Origin: Nocardioides marmoriginsengisoli | Lineage (GTDB): Bacteria; Actinomycetota; Actinomycetes; Propionibacteriales; Nocardioidaceae | Reading direction: 5' to 3' | Length of the DNA: 64,000 bases | NCBI RefSeq assembly: GCF_003725695.1 | Contig: NZ_RJSE01000007.1 | Coordinates: 598,552 to 662,551, forward strand | In this document: positions 8,052 through 18,249 of the stretch, piece by piece | How the letters are laid out: each line of letters starts with the position of its first letter | Numbering within the stretch: the first letter of the stretch is position 1 | The notes under the pieces: generated by a model | Databases searched by the model: none | Told to the model about the DNA's origin: nothing | What the model saw: only the letters and a program-made list of their open reading frames with translations | Program-made: the position numbers and the translations under genes

Positions 8052-10420
8052 ACCTCGCTGAGCGCGAGGTCGATCAGCTCCTCGACCTCGAGCTCGGTGC
8101 CCGCCCGGAACGCGTCCTCGTAACCGGCGTCGCCGAGCGCCTCCCGGGCGGCGGCCTCGGTCCGCGCCCGGAGCTCGGCGTCGGGGAGGTAGTAGGTGTA
8201 GACGTCCGCGCCCACGGCCTCCCGCAGGGCGGTGGCGGCGCCGAGCAGCGTCGCCACCCGGGAGTGCTCGGACGCGTGCGCCTCGACGTCGGCGAGGGCC
8301 TCGGTGAAGTAGGCCAGGTTCGCCAGGTCGCGGACCTCCTCGGAGAGGGTGATGCCCTCCTCGAGGTGGGCGCGGGCGAGGTCGTACTCTTCGGTGCCGA
8401 TCGCCGCCTGGGAGAGGTTGTACAGCGCCACGAAGGTCGCCAGCCGGTCGCCGCGACTACGTGCCAGCACGAGGCCGCGCTCGATCGAGCTCGTCGCCTG
8501 GACCTTCTTCCCGGTCTGCAGCAGAAGCGTTCCGAGCCAGACGTGGACCAGGGACGCGAGCCAGTCGCCGCCGGCCGGTCCTGCCTTCTCGCAGAGCTCG
8601 AGGCTCTCGGTGAAGAGCGGCTCGGCGGTGGCCAGGTCGCCGGTGGCCAGGGCGGCCAGGCCGACCCCGGCCCGCGCCTTCGCCATCACCTCGGCATCGC
8701 CCAGGGAGCCGGCGATCGTGCCGGACTCGCTCCAGTAGCCGTGCGCGGCCTCGACGTCGCCGCCGGCGTACGACATCGTCGCGGCGGTCAGGGCGACCCG
8801 GCAGCGCACCTCCGGCGACGGGTCCGCGGCCAGGCAGAGCTCCGCGAGCCGGCGGCCCCGGGAGACCTGACCCCGCATCCACCAGAACAGCCACAGGTAC
8901 CAGGTGATCAGGCTCGCGGTGTCGTCGTCGCCGCTGTCCAGGCTCCGCTCGACGGCGATCAGCAGGTTCGGTTCGGCGGCCTCGATCCGCGCCAGCCAGG
9001 CGATCTGGTCGTCGCGCTCGAACTCGATCGCTCCGCGGCGGGCCAGCTCGAGCCCGTACGCCGCGTGCGCCGCCAGCACCCGCGACGCCTCCTCGCCGGC
9101 GAGCAGGCTGCGGGCGTACTGCGCCACCGGTTCGAGCATCGTGAACCGGCTGGTCCCGTCGGCGTCCGGACGCACCACCACCAGGGAGTGCTCGACCAGG
9201 TCGTTGAGCAGCGCCAGCGCACCGGTCGCCGCCCGGCCCTCGGCCGCACCGACCACCGACTCGACCGCGTCCAGGGTGGCGCCGCCGCGGAACGCACCGA
9301 GCACCTGGAACAACCAGCGGGCGTCCTCGGAGAGCAGGCCCAGGCTCCAGTCGAGGGTGGCGCGCATCGTGCGTTGCCGGGCGGGCAGGTCGCGGGCCGC
9401 CGAGGTCGCGGTCGCCTCCTCCAGCCGGTCGACCAGGACCCGCGGCGTCAGCACCCGCAGGTGCGCGGTGGCGAGCTCGATGGCCAGCGGCAGCCCGGCC
9501 AGCCGGTGGCAGAGCTCGATGCAGGCGCGCAGGTCGTCCTCGTCCAGGGTCGACTGCGGTGCCACCGCGAGCGCCCGCTCCAGCAGGAACGCCCCGGACG
9601 GAGCCGCTTCCAGGTCCTGCCGGCTGCTCGCCTGGTCGCCCGGCAGGCCGAGCGGCTCGACGGCGTACTCCAGCTCGGCCCGGATCCGCAGCGGTGACCG
9701 GCTGGTCGCCAGCAGGGTCAGCCGCGGGCATGCGGAGGTCAGCTGGCTGAGCGGCGGCGCGGCGCTGAGCAGGTGCTCCAGGTTGTCGACCACCAGCAGC
9801 AGCTGCAGCGGCCGCAGGTGGTCCACCAGCGTCTCCAGCACGTCCGGCCCGTCGCTGCCGGCCAGGCCCAGCGCGCGGGCCAGCGACGGCAGCACCGCGC
9901 CCGCGTCGGTCACCGACACCAGGCTCACCGCGACCACGCCGTCGGCGAACCGGTCCGCCACGGCGTCGGCCACCGCCGCCGCGAGCCGGGTCTTCCCGAC
10001 CCCGCCCGGACCGGTCAGCGTGACCACCCGGGCGTCCTCGTCCAGGATCAGCCGGCCCAGCGCCGCGATGTCGGACGCGCGTCCGTGCAGCACCGTCGGC
10101 GGGACGTCGAGCGTGGGGGCCGGGCGGTCGGGCGTCGCTGGATCGGCCGGTGCCGGGCGGGCTGCCCGGCGGCCGGCCGCGGCGATCAGCGCGGACCGGT
10201 CGGCCTCGTCGACCTCGAGCGCGTCGGCGATCGATCGGATCGTGTGCGGGTACGGCCGGGTCCGGGTGCCGCGCTCCAACGCACTGATCCCGTGCGGGGT
10301 GAGCCCGGCCTTCTCGGCCAGCTCCTGCTGGGTCAGGCCGACCCGCTCCCGGAGGTCGCGCAACCGGGTCGCGAACGACTCCTGGGACTGCTGACCGGCT
10401 CCGGGCATGCGCAGCAGCAT
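8048..10420 (-). CDS. XRE-HTH / NB-ARC ATPase / TPR regulator
   Basis: About 790 residues. Residues 10-70 form an XRE-type helix-turn-helix (LTQQELAEKAGLTPHGISAL). A linker leads to a STAND ATPase with P-loop GPGGVGKTRLA and Walker B LLLVVDNLE, and the C-terminal half is helical and TPR-like. This is the layout of actinobacterial signal-transduction ATPases in which ATP and ligand binding switch DNA binding. No Shine-Dalgarno sequence precedes ATG 10420 or ATG 10408, so the start is uncertain. The gene converges on the MMPL gene with a four-base stop-codon overlap and no terminator. The target genes are unknown. Confidence 0.85.
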   Translation of the reverse strand: MLLRMPGAGQQSQESFATRLRDLRERVGLTQQELAEKAGLTPHGISALERGTRTRPYPHTIRSIADALEVDEADRSALIAAAGRRAARPAPADPATPDRPAPTLDVPPTVLHGRASDIAALGRLILDEDARVVTLTGPGGVGKTRLAAAVADAVADRFADGVVAVSLVSVTDAGAVLPSLARALGLAGSDGPDVLETLVDHLRPLQLLLVVDNLEHLLSAAPPLSQLTSACPRLTLLATSRSPLRIRAELEYAVEPLGLPGDQASSRQDLEAAPSGAFLLERALAVAPQSTLDEDDLRACIELCHRLAGLPLAIELATAHLRVLTPRVLVDRLEEATATSAARDLPARQRTMRATLDWSLGLLSEDARWLFQVLGAFRGGATLDAVESVVGAAEGRAATGALALLNDLVEHSLVVVRPDADGTSRFTMLEPVAQYARSLLAGEEASRVLAAHAAYGLELARRGAIEFERDDQIAWLARIEAAEPNLLIAVERSLDSGDDDTASLITWYLWLFWWMRGQVSRGRRLAELCLAADPSPEVRCRVALTAATMSYAGGDVEAAHGYWSESGTIAGSLGDAEVMAKARAGVGLAALATGDLATAEPLFTESLELCEKAGPAGGDWLASLVHVWLGTLLLQTGKKVQATSSIERGLVLARSRGDRLATFVALYNLSQAAIGTEEYDLARAHLEEGITLSEEVRDLANLAYFTEALADVEAHASEHSRVATLLGAATALREAVGADVYTYYLPDAELRARTEAAAREALGDAGYEDAFRAGTELEVEELIDLALSEV

Positions 10421-10532
10421 AGGACCGCGACGGACCCGCTGTCCGCCTGCATTTCGGCGCCGTCGCAACTGTACGAGGAGTGTGCGGGTCCTGACCGTGG
10501 TGCGTGAACGGCCCAGGCTGAAGGCTCGTCGC

Positions 10533-11132
10533 ATGAGCGAGAACCAGGACCAGACGCCCCGCCAGGGCCGGTGGCTGCCCGAGGGCTGGGTGCACCCGCA
10601 GCGCGTCGTGATCGCGGCCGGGCACCACCTCCGTCCGATCAGGGCGACCGACGTCGACCTGGACATGCACGCGGTGATGGGTTCCCAGGAGCGGCTCTGG
10701 TCGATCTACGGCGAGGCCTGGGGCTGGCCGCCGGCCACGATGACCGTGGAGCAGGACCGCGCCGACCTCGCCCACCACGAGGACGAGATGACTCGCGCCC
10801 AGTCCTACAACTACGCACTCTTCGACGCAGGCGAGACCGAGCTGCTCGGCTGCGTCTACCTCGACCCGCCCGCCAAGACCGGCGCCGATGCGGAGATCTC
10901 CTGGTGGGTCGTCGACTGGCTGGTCGGCGGTCCGGTCGAGGCGGCGCTGGACGCATTCGTGCCGGCCTGGATCCGGTCGAGCTGGCCGTTCACCGCCCCG
11001 CGCTACATCGGGCGCGACCTGACCTGGGCCGCCTGGCTCGCCCTGCCGGACCTGACGCCGGCCCCGGATTCGGTCTCGGTCTCGGAACACCCCCTCACCC
11101 ACGAACGGCACGATCAAGGAGAAATCAGATGA
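10533..11132 (+). CDS. GNAT-type N-acetyltransferase-like protein
   Basis: 199 residues from ATG 10533. The N-terminal LRPIRATDVDLDMHAVMGSQ resembles GNAT strand beta1 and helix alpha1. YNYALFDAGETELLGCVYLD matches strands beta3-beta4, and the ISWWVVDWLVGG region takes the place of the usual catalytic-core beta strand. The typical Q/RxxGxG/A acetyl-CoA loop is not obvious, so activity is uncertain. It is coupled to the following membrane-protein gene by an ATGA overlap, which implies joint expression. The substrate is unknown. Confidence 0.75.
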   Translation: MSENQDQTPRQGRWLPEGWVHPQRVVIAAGHHLRPIRATDVDLDMHAVMGSQERLWSIYGEAWGWPPATMTVEQDRADLAHHEDEMTRAQSYNYALFDAGETELLGCVYLDPPAKTGADAEISWWVVDWLVGGPVEAALDAFVPAWIRSSWPFTAPRYIGRDLTWAAWLALPDLTPAPDSVSVSEHPLTHERHDQGEIR

Positions 11133-11806
11133 CCATCACCACCCCGCGCGACGACACCGCGTCGATCGCGACCCCGGCGAGCCTCGGCAAGGGCTGGGCG
11201 ATCGCCGGTACGACGGCAGGCCTGGCGAGCATCGTCAGCATCGTCGGCAGCGCCATGTCCGGTGCCGCCTACGACAAGAGCGTGGCCGGCGACGCCGTCG
11301 GCATCACCGAGAAGCTCTCCGAGCAGACCGCGTCGATCCTGCTGATGCACACCGGCGCGATGTTCTCGGCAGTGCTGCTGCTGGTCTTCGCCCCGGGGCT
11401 GCGCCGCTACCTCCAGGCACGCGTCCCGGTCAGCAGCCTGCTGCCGGACGTCGCCGCCGGCGGTCTGCTGCTGGTCGTCGTCGCCCAGCTGATGGGGACC
11501 GCGCTGACCACCGAGTTCGCCTTCGGCCTCGCCGACACCGACCAGGTCGTCCCCGAGACGGCGGTCTTCTTCGGGCACTGGATCGGCACCGTGCCGTGGC
11601 TCTGGGTCGGTGCCGGCGTCGCCGCGCTCGCCCTCGGGATCGCGGGCCGCAGGCACGGCGCGGTGCCCGGCTGGCTGGTCTGGACGAGCCTCGTGCTCGG
11701 CGGCCTCACCACCCTCTTCGGGGTCAGCCCGCTGCAGTACATGGCCGGGATGACCGGTCCGATCTGGCTGACCGCCGCCGCCCTGGGCCTGCTCAAGCGC
11801 GCCTGA
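11129..11806 (+). CDS. multi-pass membrane protein of unknown function
   Basis: 225 residues with about five or six hydrophobic segments (for example GWAIAGTTAGLASIVSIVGS, ASILLMHTGAMFSAVLLLVF, GGLLLVVVAQLMGTALTT, IGTVPWLWVGAGVAALALGI). The ATG overlaps the stop of the preceding GNAT gene and has AAGGAGAA upstream. It loosely resembles integral membrane proteins of the DUF4386 type; I cannot assign a function. Confidence 0.8.
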   Translation: MTITTPRDDTASIATPASLGKGWAIAGTTAGLASIVSIVGSAMSGAAYDKSVAGDAVGITEKLSEQTASILLMHTGAMFSAVLLLVFAPGLRRYLQARVPVSSLLPDVAAGGLLLVVVAQLMGTALTTEFAFGLADTDQVVPETAVFFGHWIGTVPWLWVGAGVAALALGIAGRRHGAVPGWLVWTSLVLGGLTTLFGVSPLQYMAGMTGPIWLTAAALGLLKRA

Positions 11807-11840
11807 TCCACCCCTCCCAGCAATCGCAAGGAACCCCGTG

Positions 11841-14800
11841 ATGACCACTCACCACCCCGTCTCCCACCGGTCCGGCCCTCGCCGGGCCCTGGTCGCCGCC
11901 GTCCTGGTCGCGCTCGCGTCGGCGATGACGCCGGTGCTCGGCTCGGCACCCTCCGCGGCTGCGGTGCGCGCTGCCGCAGCCGGGCCGGCGTACGGGTTGC
12001 AACCGGTGAGTGGTCATCACCCGGCCGAGGGCGAGTCCTTCGTCGAGCTGACCGAGATCAGCGCCTCCGGCGAGGTCGTCCTCTACAAGGCCGACCTGGG
12101 ATTCGGCCGGCCCGGGCTACTGGTTCGCGACCGGGCCGCCGGCACCACCAGGCTGGTCGACCACAAGGTCGGCGACCCGGACGCGGTGGCCTCGTGGCGC
12201 GCCGATGACGCGGCACTCGCCGCCGACGGCAGCGTCGTGGTCTTCGCCTCCGAGGCGGACGACCTGCTCGGTGACGACGGGTCGACCTGGGGCGAGGCGT
12301 ACCTCTGGACCCGGGCGACCGGCACCACCACGCGGATCGCCCGGCCGACCGCCACCGGAGGTCACGTCCAGGCCGTCGACGTCTCCGGCGACGGGGACCG
12401 GCTGGTGCTGCTGATCGGCCCGGACTGGTCCGAGGAGGACCAGTCGATGCGGCTGGTCACCCAGAACCTGCGTACCGGCGCGACCCTCGCGACCCGCCGG
12501 ATCCCCACTTCCGCCTTCGGGGCCGAGATCAGCGAGGACGGTTCGACCGTCGCCTGGATCGAGGACGACGCCGACGGCACCCCGCGGCTGCTGCTCGCCC
12601 CGGCGACCACCCTGGCCCCCGCCCACGCCCGCGACGACTGGGGCAACGGGCAGCCGTCGCTCGACCGGACCGGCGAGCACGTCCTCTACCGGGACGGCGA
12701 CGGCCGGCTGGTGATCGCGACCGGTGCCGGTGCGAGCGTCGAGGTTCCCACCCCGGACGGCACTACGGTGCGGAACGCGCGGCTGAGCAGCGACGGTTCC
12801 ACCGCGGTCTACGACGACGCGGCGTACGACGAGGGCAACGACGCCGCCGCGGTCTGGTCGACCCGGCTCCCGGACGGTGTCCCCACCCTGGTGGCCGGCA
12901 GCGAACCGGCCGAGGGGGAGGAGCCGACCGAGTCGCCCCTCGGCCACCGGGCGGTCTGGCCCGCGGTCAGTGCCGACGGGTCCACGATCGCGCTCTGGCT
13001 CGACCAGGGCGTGCAGGCCGCCGTACGGACCTCCGGTGAGGCGGACACCACGGCACCGACCTGGCCCGCCGGCGCGAAGCTGACCGCGGAGCCGCACACC
13101 GACGATGCCGTCCGGCTGCGCTGGCCCGAGGCGAGCGACGACGTCCTGCTCCGCGGCTACGAGCTGACCGCCGACGGCCGGCCGCTGGTCAACCTGGGTC
13201 CGGCGCGGACGTCGTACGACGTGCCGGTACGCCGGAACGACCCCACCCCGGTGCAGTACGCCGTCCGCGCGGCCGACGCCGCCGGCAACCTCAGCGCCGC
13301 GCTGGAGACCACCGCTCGCGGTGCGGCCGTGCTCACCGTCGACCGCGACGGGGTCGACGCGCTGCGGCTCGACTGGGCCGGCTCCGACCGGGCCGACGTG
13401 ACCGGCTACCGGGTGCTGCGCGCCGACGGCGGCGGCCGGGTCGACGGCTCCGTCGGAGACCCGGCCGACCTGACCGAGATCGCCCGGACGACGAAGGACG
13501 AGGCGCACCTGGTCGACGAGGGCCTGCGGCTGCTGCGCTGGTACGACTACCGGGTCGACCTGGTGCTGGCGGACGGCTCCACCGCGCCGTGGACCGCGGT
13601 GGCCAGCGAGCACACCGAGCTGCCCGGACCCGGGCCGCTCACGATCGACGAGGTCCGCTCGGGTTCGGCCCGGCTGACCTGGGCGCCGGCGCCGAGCACG
13701 ATGCCGCTGCAGCACTTCGTGGTCGAGCGGCAGCAGCAGTCGCCGGACCGCGAGTACGACTGGACCGAGGTCGGGACCCGTACGCCGGATCAGAGCGCCG
13801 TCCTGGTCGACGCGGACCTGAAGCCCCGGTCGACCTACCTGTGGCGGGTCCGCGCCGTGCTCGACCTGGGCTGGCCGACCCGGGACTGGACCGAGCACGC
13901 GCTGGGCTCCACCGCTGGGGAGGGCCTGACCGACTGGGACATCGAGGCGGAGCGGACCGCCGACGGAGCGGCCCTGGTGCTCGGCACCGAGCTGGTCGCG
14001 ACCGCCGCCGGTGAGCCCGGGATGGGCGCCGAGGTCCGGCTCTGGGAGCAGAGCAAGCCGGCCGAGGGCGAGGCCCCCGCGGTCACCCTGCCGCTGGCCG
14101 AGGTCGCCGCGGGGCGGTACCGGTCCGCCGGCTACGTCCTGGACGGCACCGCGCTGAAGGCTGTCGGCAAGGCCGAGGTCGTCCTGTTCGAGGGCGAGCG
14201 CCGGTTCAGCCGGTCGGGAACGGTCGGTCCGATCAGCGGCCGGCTCGACCTGGACATCGCCGAGAGCGCCGAGGAGCTGCCGCCGGTGGAGCTGGTCCTG
14301 CGCGGACCGAAGGGCACCCAGCGGCAGCCGGCGACGGCGGGTTCGAGCCCGTCGGTCCCGCTCTCGCCGGGGCGGTGGGACCTCAGCCTGGCGGCCGCCG
14401 ACGGAGACGTGCTGGCGACCCGCCTGGGCATCGACGTCGCTGCCGCGACGCCGCAGGACCTGACCGTGACGCCGGAGCGGCACGCCGAGCTCGCGGTGAC
14501 GGTCACCGGATCGCCGCTGCTGCTGCGCAAGGTGGTCGTCCGGAACGCCGCCGGAACCGTTCTCGCGACCCGTCCGGTCAACCCGGGCACCGGAACCGTG
14601 ACCATCCCGGGGCTGCCGCGCCGGACCGAGGTCACCGTGCAGGCCCGCCTCGACGACCAGGCGCAGCAGGTCAGCCAGCCGACGGAGACCGTCCGGCTCG
14701 GCGTCGGCCGGCAGGAGCTGACCCTGACCTCCGAGGCGCTGCCGACGTCCCGGGTGCGGGCGCTGGTCACCGGCTCCGGGGGCCCGCTCGCCGACGCCGC

Positions 14801-17800
14801 GGTGGCCGTGACCCAGAAGGTGGACGGCCGCGACTGGCGCTTCACCGGGCGCACCGACGCCACCGGGCGGGTCACCGTCGACGCCCTGTCCGGGGACGCG
14901 AACGTCCGAGCCACCGCGGAGCGCTTCCTGGCGAGCGGTGCCGAGGTCCGGCTCGTGGCCGGGGAGACCGCGGACGTCGAGCTCGACCTGGTGCCGGCGC
15001 CGACGTACCTGATCCGGCCGCAGGTGTTCACCACGAACGCCGGCGGGCAGCCGACGCCCCAGCCGATGGACTGGTCGACCAACTACCACCTGCACGTCGA
15101 CCTGACCGCGAACGGCCGTCCGCTCAAGGCCGCCCCCGCGGTCGCCTACGCCGGCAACGAGGGCGAGACCGTGAAGCTCTGCGCCGACGGCTTCGAGCGC
15201 GGGCTCTCCGCGACCTGTGCCTCGGTCAAGCTCGGGACCGAGAGCGAGGTGCCGCTGCGGATCGACCTCACCCAGGCCGGTCTCGCGACCGGACGCCTGG
15301 TCGACACCGCCGGTGCCGCCGTCACCGGGTCGACCGCGACGGTCTACAAGGTGGAGAGCACCGGGATGCGGCACCTCGCGACCGTCTACTCCTACTCCGC
15401 GAACCCGCTGGTCGGCATCGCCCTCCCCGGGGTGTACCAGGTGGTCTTCGCGGCCGGCGCCGGCACCAGCTCGCCGATGCAGTTCTCGGTCTCCGGCGGC
15501 TCGGTCGTCGACCTCGGCACCGTGCGGCTGGCCGGCGGCAGCCCGACCGGCAGGGGCGCCACCTTCGACGCGCTGCCCGACCCGGTGCTGCCCGGCGGCC
15601 GGCTGACCTACCGCGTCAGCATCCCCGGGACGGCGTGGCCGAACCGGACCGCGCTCAAGGTCACCGTCCCGTCCGGTACGACGCCCAGCAACGACGGCGT
15701 CGTGGTCGACGGCAAGCCGGTCGGGGCGACCCGGTCGGGCAACGAGCTGACGATCCCGGTCTCCGGCTCGGGGGCGACCGTGATCCGCTACTCCGTGGAC
15801 GTCGCGGCCGACGTACCGGCGGGACGGCTGTCCTCGATCGTCCGCCTGGTGCACGACAACGGTGCGACCACGTCCGAGCTTGGCAGCGTCGCCGGCACCG
15901 TCGCCGGGGTGACCGTCTCCGGGCCGCGGATCGTGACCGAGCCCGAGGTCCGGCTCAACGGGACCGCTCCGCCCGGAGCCACCGTCTCGCTGGCGGTCGA
16001 CGGTGGTGCCGAGGTGCGTTCCGCGACCGCCGGACCGGGCGGCCGCTGGACGGTGAGCGTGCCGCTGGCGCACTCCCAGCGCGGCTCCCGGCACGAGGTG
16101 CTCGCCTCGGTCGAGCACGCCGGCCAGCGCCTGGTCTCGACGCCGTTCCCGGTGCGGTTCGACCCGACCTTCGTGCAGCCCGACCGGGTGGTCATCGACA
16201 ACATCGGGGTGACGGCGGCCGGTTCGCGCAGCATCGCGTTCGACCCGAGCGAGGGCGTGGCCGCGTTCACGATGGTCTACATCCCGAGCCACCCGATCCG
16301 GGTGCGGGCCGAGTTCGCGGACGCCTCGAGGATCCACGACTTCGTCGCGCACGTCGGCTCGACGCAGGCCGCAGGGACCTGCGACGCGACCAGCTGCACC
16401 GCGGAGGTGCGACCGGCGACGTCCGCGGACGTGGGGGACATCTGGGTCGACTACGACTCGGACGCGCTGCCGCGGGCCTCGATCGAGGAGGTGACAGCGC
16501 CCTCGGAGGAGGAGCTCCGGCACAACACCCGGGAGCCGTTCAACGACCCGCGCCCGCTCGAGCCGGCCGCGTCCAACCAGCTCAGGTTCGCCCTCGGTGC
16601 CACCGGGGTGGACGTCACCGCGACGGTCGGCGGGGCCGCCGACGTCGAGTACACGACGACGCCTGCCGACGAGCGGATGCTGGCGCGCACGGGGGTGCCG
16701 GCGTACGGGATGGGGATCACGGGTGAGCAGACCGCGGACGGCATCGAGCTCCGGCTCAAGGCAGCCGTGCCCCGGGACTTCATCGCCGGCGGTGCCGGTG
16801 CCCGCACGCTGGGGCTCTCCAAGAAGCAGGTGGACCTGATCGAGCTCGCCTTCAAGCTCAAGGCCGGCGCCCAGATCGGCGTCGACCAGCTGAAGCACCT
16901 CTTCGACGCGGGCGACGAGGAGGAGGAGTTCGTCCGGATGGAGGACTACATCCGGACTCAGATCGAACCGTGCTCGCCGGACATCGCGCGGGAGCTCTAC
17001 AACGACGTGCGCTTCTCCCGGGCGACGGTGATCTACTACCGGCTGACCAGCGACGCCCTGAACGCGCTCGGACTCCTCGGCGGATCCTGGACGACGATGG
17101 CCGAGGGTCTGGTCAAGACGCTGGTGGAGACGCTGATCGGTGAGCTGATGGACATGGGGATCGGCAACATGATCTCCGACGAGGTCGACTCCACGAAGAA
17201 GCGCGTCTACAACAAGCCGCGCTGCGACAAGCGGATCAAGTGGATCCCGCCGGAGTTCAAGTTCCCGAAGGCGACGCCGACCTGGATCTTCGACCCGAGC
17301 GGCTACGTCTACGAGGCCCTCGGCGCGAACCGGATCGAGGGCGTCAAGGCCACCGTGCTCGCCGGAGCCTCGGAGCAGGGGCCGTGGACGGAGTGGGACG
17401 CGGCCGCCTTCGGGCAGTCGAACCCGCAGCGCACGACTGCCGACGGCCGCTACGGCTGGGACGTCACCCCCGGCTGGTGGAAGGTCCGCTACGAGAAGGA
17501 CGGCTACCGCACCACCGAGTCCGAGGCGATGGAGGTGCTCCCGGAGCGGTACGACGTCAACATCGACCTGCACCGGACGGCACGACCGGCGCTGGCATCG
17601 GCGAGCCTCGCGAACGGCGCCGCCGAGGTCGCGTTCGACACCTGGATGTCGGTGGACTCGGTAAGCGCTGGGCTCCGGGTCGAGTCCGGGGGCACCCGGG
17701 TGGCCGGCACGGTGCAGCCGGTGGCCGCGGAGACCTCGCCCCGGGGCGTCGCCCTGGCGAAGACCTTCCGGTTCGTGCCGACCAAGGCGTTCACCCCCGG

Positions 17801-18188
17801 GCAGCGACTCCGGCTCACCGTGGCGTCGGGCACCCTCGACCACGGCCGGGTCGACCTGGGCGCGGACGCGGTGCGCGAGCTGACGGTGCCGGGAACGCCG
17901 CCGCCGGCGGAGCCGGGCTGGTGCTCGGCGACGACGCTGACGCTCTCGGCGACGCAGGTCCGGAAGGGGCAGCCGGTGACGGCGCGGGTGAGCACCCGAA
18001 AGCTGGCCCTGGTCGGGTTCTACGCGCGGACCGCGCCGGCGATGTCGTACCGGCTGGTGGGCTACGGCTTCACCTGGTTCGGCGGCACCGCGTCGTTCAC
18101 GCTGCGACCGTCGGCGACGACGAGCGTCTACGCGCGACCGTTCGGCTGCAAGTCCGCGAGCGAGCCCCGCACGGTGACGGTCAGGTGA
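11841..18188 (+). CDS. giant secreted multidomain protein (2115 aa)
   Basis: An N-terminal signal peptide (twin Arg in SGPRRALVAAVLVALASA; cleavage probably near SAAA) is followed by a TolB/WD40-like beta-propeller rich in S.DG..V.. repeats (about 50-400), two or three fibronectin III-like domains (about 400-690), carboxypeptidase-regulatory or Ig-like beta modules (about 700-1500), and a unique region around 1600-1850 with helical LIELAFKLKAG and CSPDIARELYNDV stretches. A DPSGYVYEALGANRIEGV module and a closing Ig-like domain end the protein. There is no C-terminal anchor. A GTG three bases upstream could also be used; AAGGAA precedes both. Probably an extracellular binding or surface-layer protein; the ligand is unknown. 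Confidence 0.85.
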   Translation: MTTHHPVSHRSGPRRALVAAVLVALASAMTPVLGSAPSAAAVRAAAAGPAYGLQPVSGHHPAEGESFVELTEISASGEVVLYKADLGFGRPGLLVRDRAAGTTRLVDHKVGDPDAVASWRADDAALAADGSVVVFASEADDLLGDDGSTWGEAYLWTRATGTTTRIARPTATGGHVQAVDVSGDGDRLVLLIGPDWSEEDQSMRLVTQNLRTGATLATRRIPTSAFGAEISEDGSTVAWIEDDADGTPRLLLAPATTLAPAHARDDWGNGQPSLDRTGEHVLYRDGDGRLVIATGAGASVEVPTPDGTTVRNARLSSDGSTAVYDDAAYDEGNDAAAVWSTRLPDGVPTLVAGSEPAEGEEPTESPLGHRAVWPAVSADGSTIALWLDQGVQAAVRTSGEADTTAPTWPAGAKLTAEPHTDDAVRLRWPEASDDVLLRGYELTADGRPLVNLGPARTSYDVPVRRNDPTPVQYAVRAADAAGNLSAALETTARGAAVLTVDRDGVDALRLDWAGSDRADVTGYRVLRADGGGRVDGSVGDPADLTEIARTTKDEAHLVDEGLRLLRWYDYRVDLVLADGSTAPWTAVASEHTELPGPGPLTIDEVRSGSARLTWAPAPSTMPLQHFVVERQQQSPDREYDWTEVGTRTPDQSAVLVDADLKPRSTYLWRVRAVLDLGWPTRDWTEHALGSTAGEGLTDWDIEAERTADGAALVLGTELVATAAGEPGMGAEVRLWEQSKPAEGEAPAVTLPLAEVAAGRYRSAGYVLDGTALKAVGKAEVVLFEGERRFSRSGTVGPISGRLDLDIAESAEELPPVELVLRGPKGTQRQPATAGSSPSVPLSPGRWDLSLAAADGDVLATRLGIDVAAATPQDLTVTPERHAELAVTVTGSPLLLRKVVVRNAAGTVLATRPVNPGTGTVTIPGLPRRTEVTVQARLDDQAQQVSQPTETVRLGVGRQELTLTSEALPTSRVRALVTGSGGPLADAAVAVTQKVDGRDWRFTGRTDATGRVTVDALSGDANVRATAERFLASGAEVRLVAGETADVELDLVPAPTYLIRPQVFTTNAGGQPTPQPMDWSTNYHLHVDLTANGRPLKAAPAVAYAGNEGETVKLCADGFERGLSATCASVKLGTESEVPLRIDLTQAGLATGRLVDTAGAAVTGSTATVYKVESTGMRHLATVYSYSANPLVGIALPGVYQVVFAAGAGTSSPMQFSVSGGSVVDLGTVRLAGGSPTGRGATFDALPDPVLPGGRLTYRVSIPGTAWPNRTALKVTVPSGTTPSNDGVVVDGKPVGATRSGNELTIPVSGSGATVIRYSVDVAADVPAGRLSSIVRLVHDNGATTSELGSVAGTVAGVTVSGPRIVTEPEVRLNGTAPPGATVSLAVDGGAEVRSATAGPGGRWTVSVPLAHSQRGSRHEVLASVEHAGQRLVSTPFPVRFDPTFVQPDRVVIDNIGVTAAGSRSIAFDPSEGVAAFTMVYIPSHPIRVRAEFADASRIHDFVAHVGSTQAAGTCDATSCTAEVRPATSADVGDIWVDYDSDALPRASIEEVTAPSEEELRHNTREPFNDPRPLEPAASNQLRFALGATGVDVTATVGGAADVEYTTTPADERMLARTGVPAYGMGITGEQTADGIELRLKAAVPRDFIAGGAGARTLGLSKKQVDLIELAFKLKAGAQIGVDQLKHLFDAGDEEEEFVRMEDYIRTQIEPCSPDIARELYNDVRFSRATVIYYRLTSDALNALGLLGGSWTTMAEGLVKTLVETLIGELMDMGIGNMISDEVDSTKKRVYNKPRCDKRIKWIPPEFKFPKATPTWIFDPSGYVYEALGANRIEGVKATVLAGASEQGPWTEWDAAAFGQSNPQRTTADGRYGWDVTPGWWKVRYEKDGYRTTESEAMEVLPERYDVNIDLHRTARPALASASLANGAAEVAFDTWMSVDSVSAGLRVESGGTRVAGTVQPVAAETSPRGVALAKTFRFVPTKAFTPGQRLRLTVASGTLDHGRVDLGADAVRELTVPGTPPPAEPGWCSATTLTLSATQVRKGQPVTARVSTRKLALVGFYARTAPAMSYRLVGYGFTWFGGTASFTLRPSATTSVYARPFGCKSASEPRTVTVR

Positions 18189-18193
18189 CCGCG

Positions 18194-18249
18194 CCGGGGG
18201 CTCGCCCCCGGGACCGTACGGGTGTCACCAGAACGGGTGACACCCGTAC
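18194..18249 (+). terminator. tandem terminator hairpins
   Basis: CCGGGGG/CCCCCGG closes on CTCG at 18194-18211. A second perfect 14-bp stem (18216-18229 with 18236-18249, loop AGAACG) follows, with a short T run at 18264-18268. They end the giant-protein transcript. Confidence 0.8.

Noticed and set aside
12117-17843. Long open frame (1908 codons) on the minus strand
   Set aside because: It lies wholly antisense to the giant secreted-protein gene, is rich in Arg, Gly and Asp, and has no recognisable motif; a GC-bias shadow.
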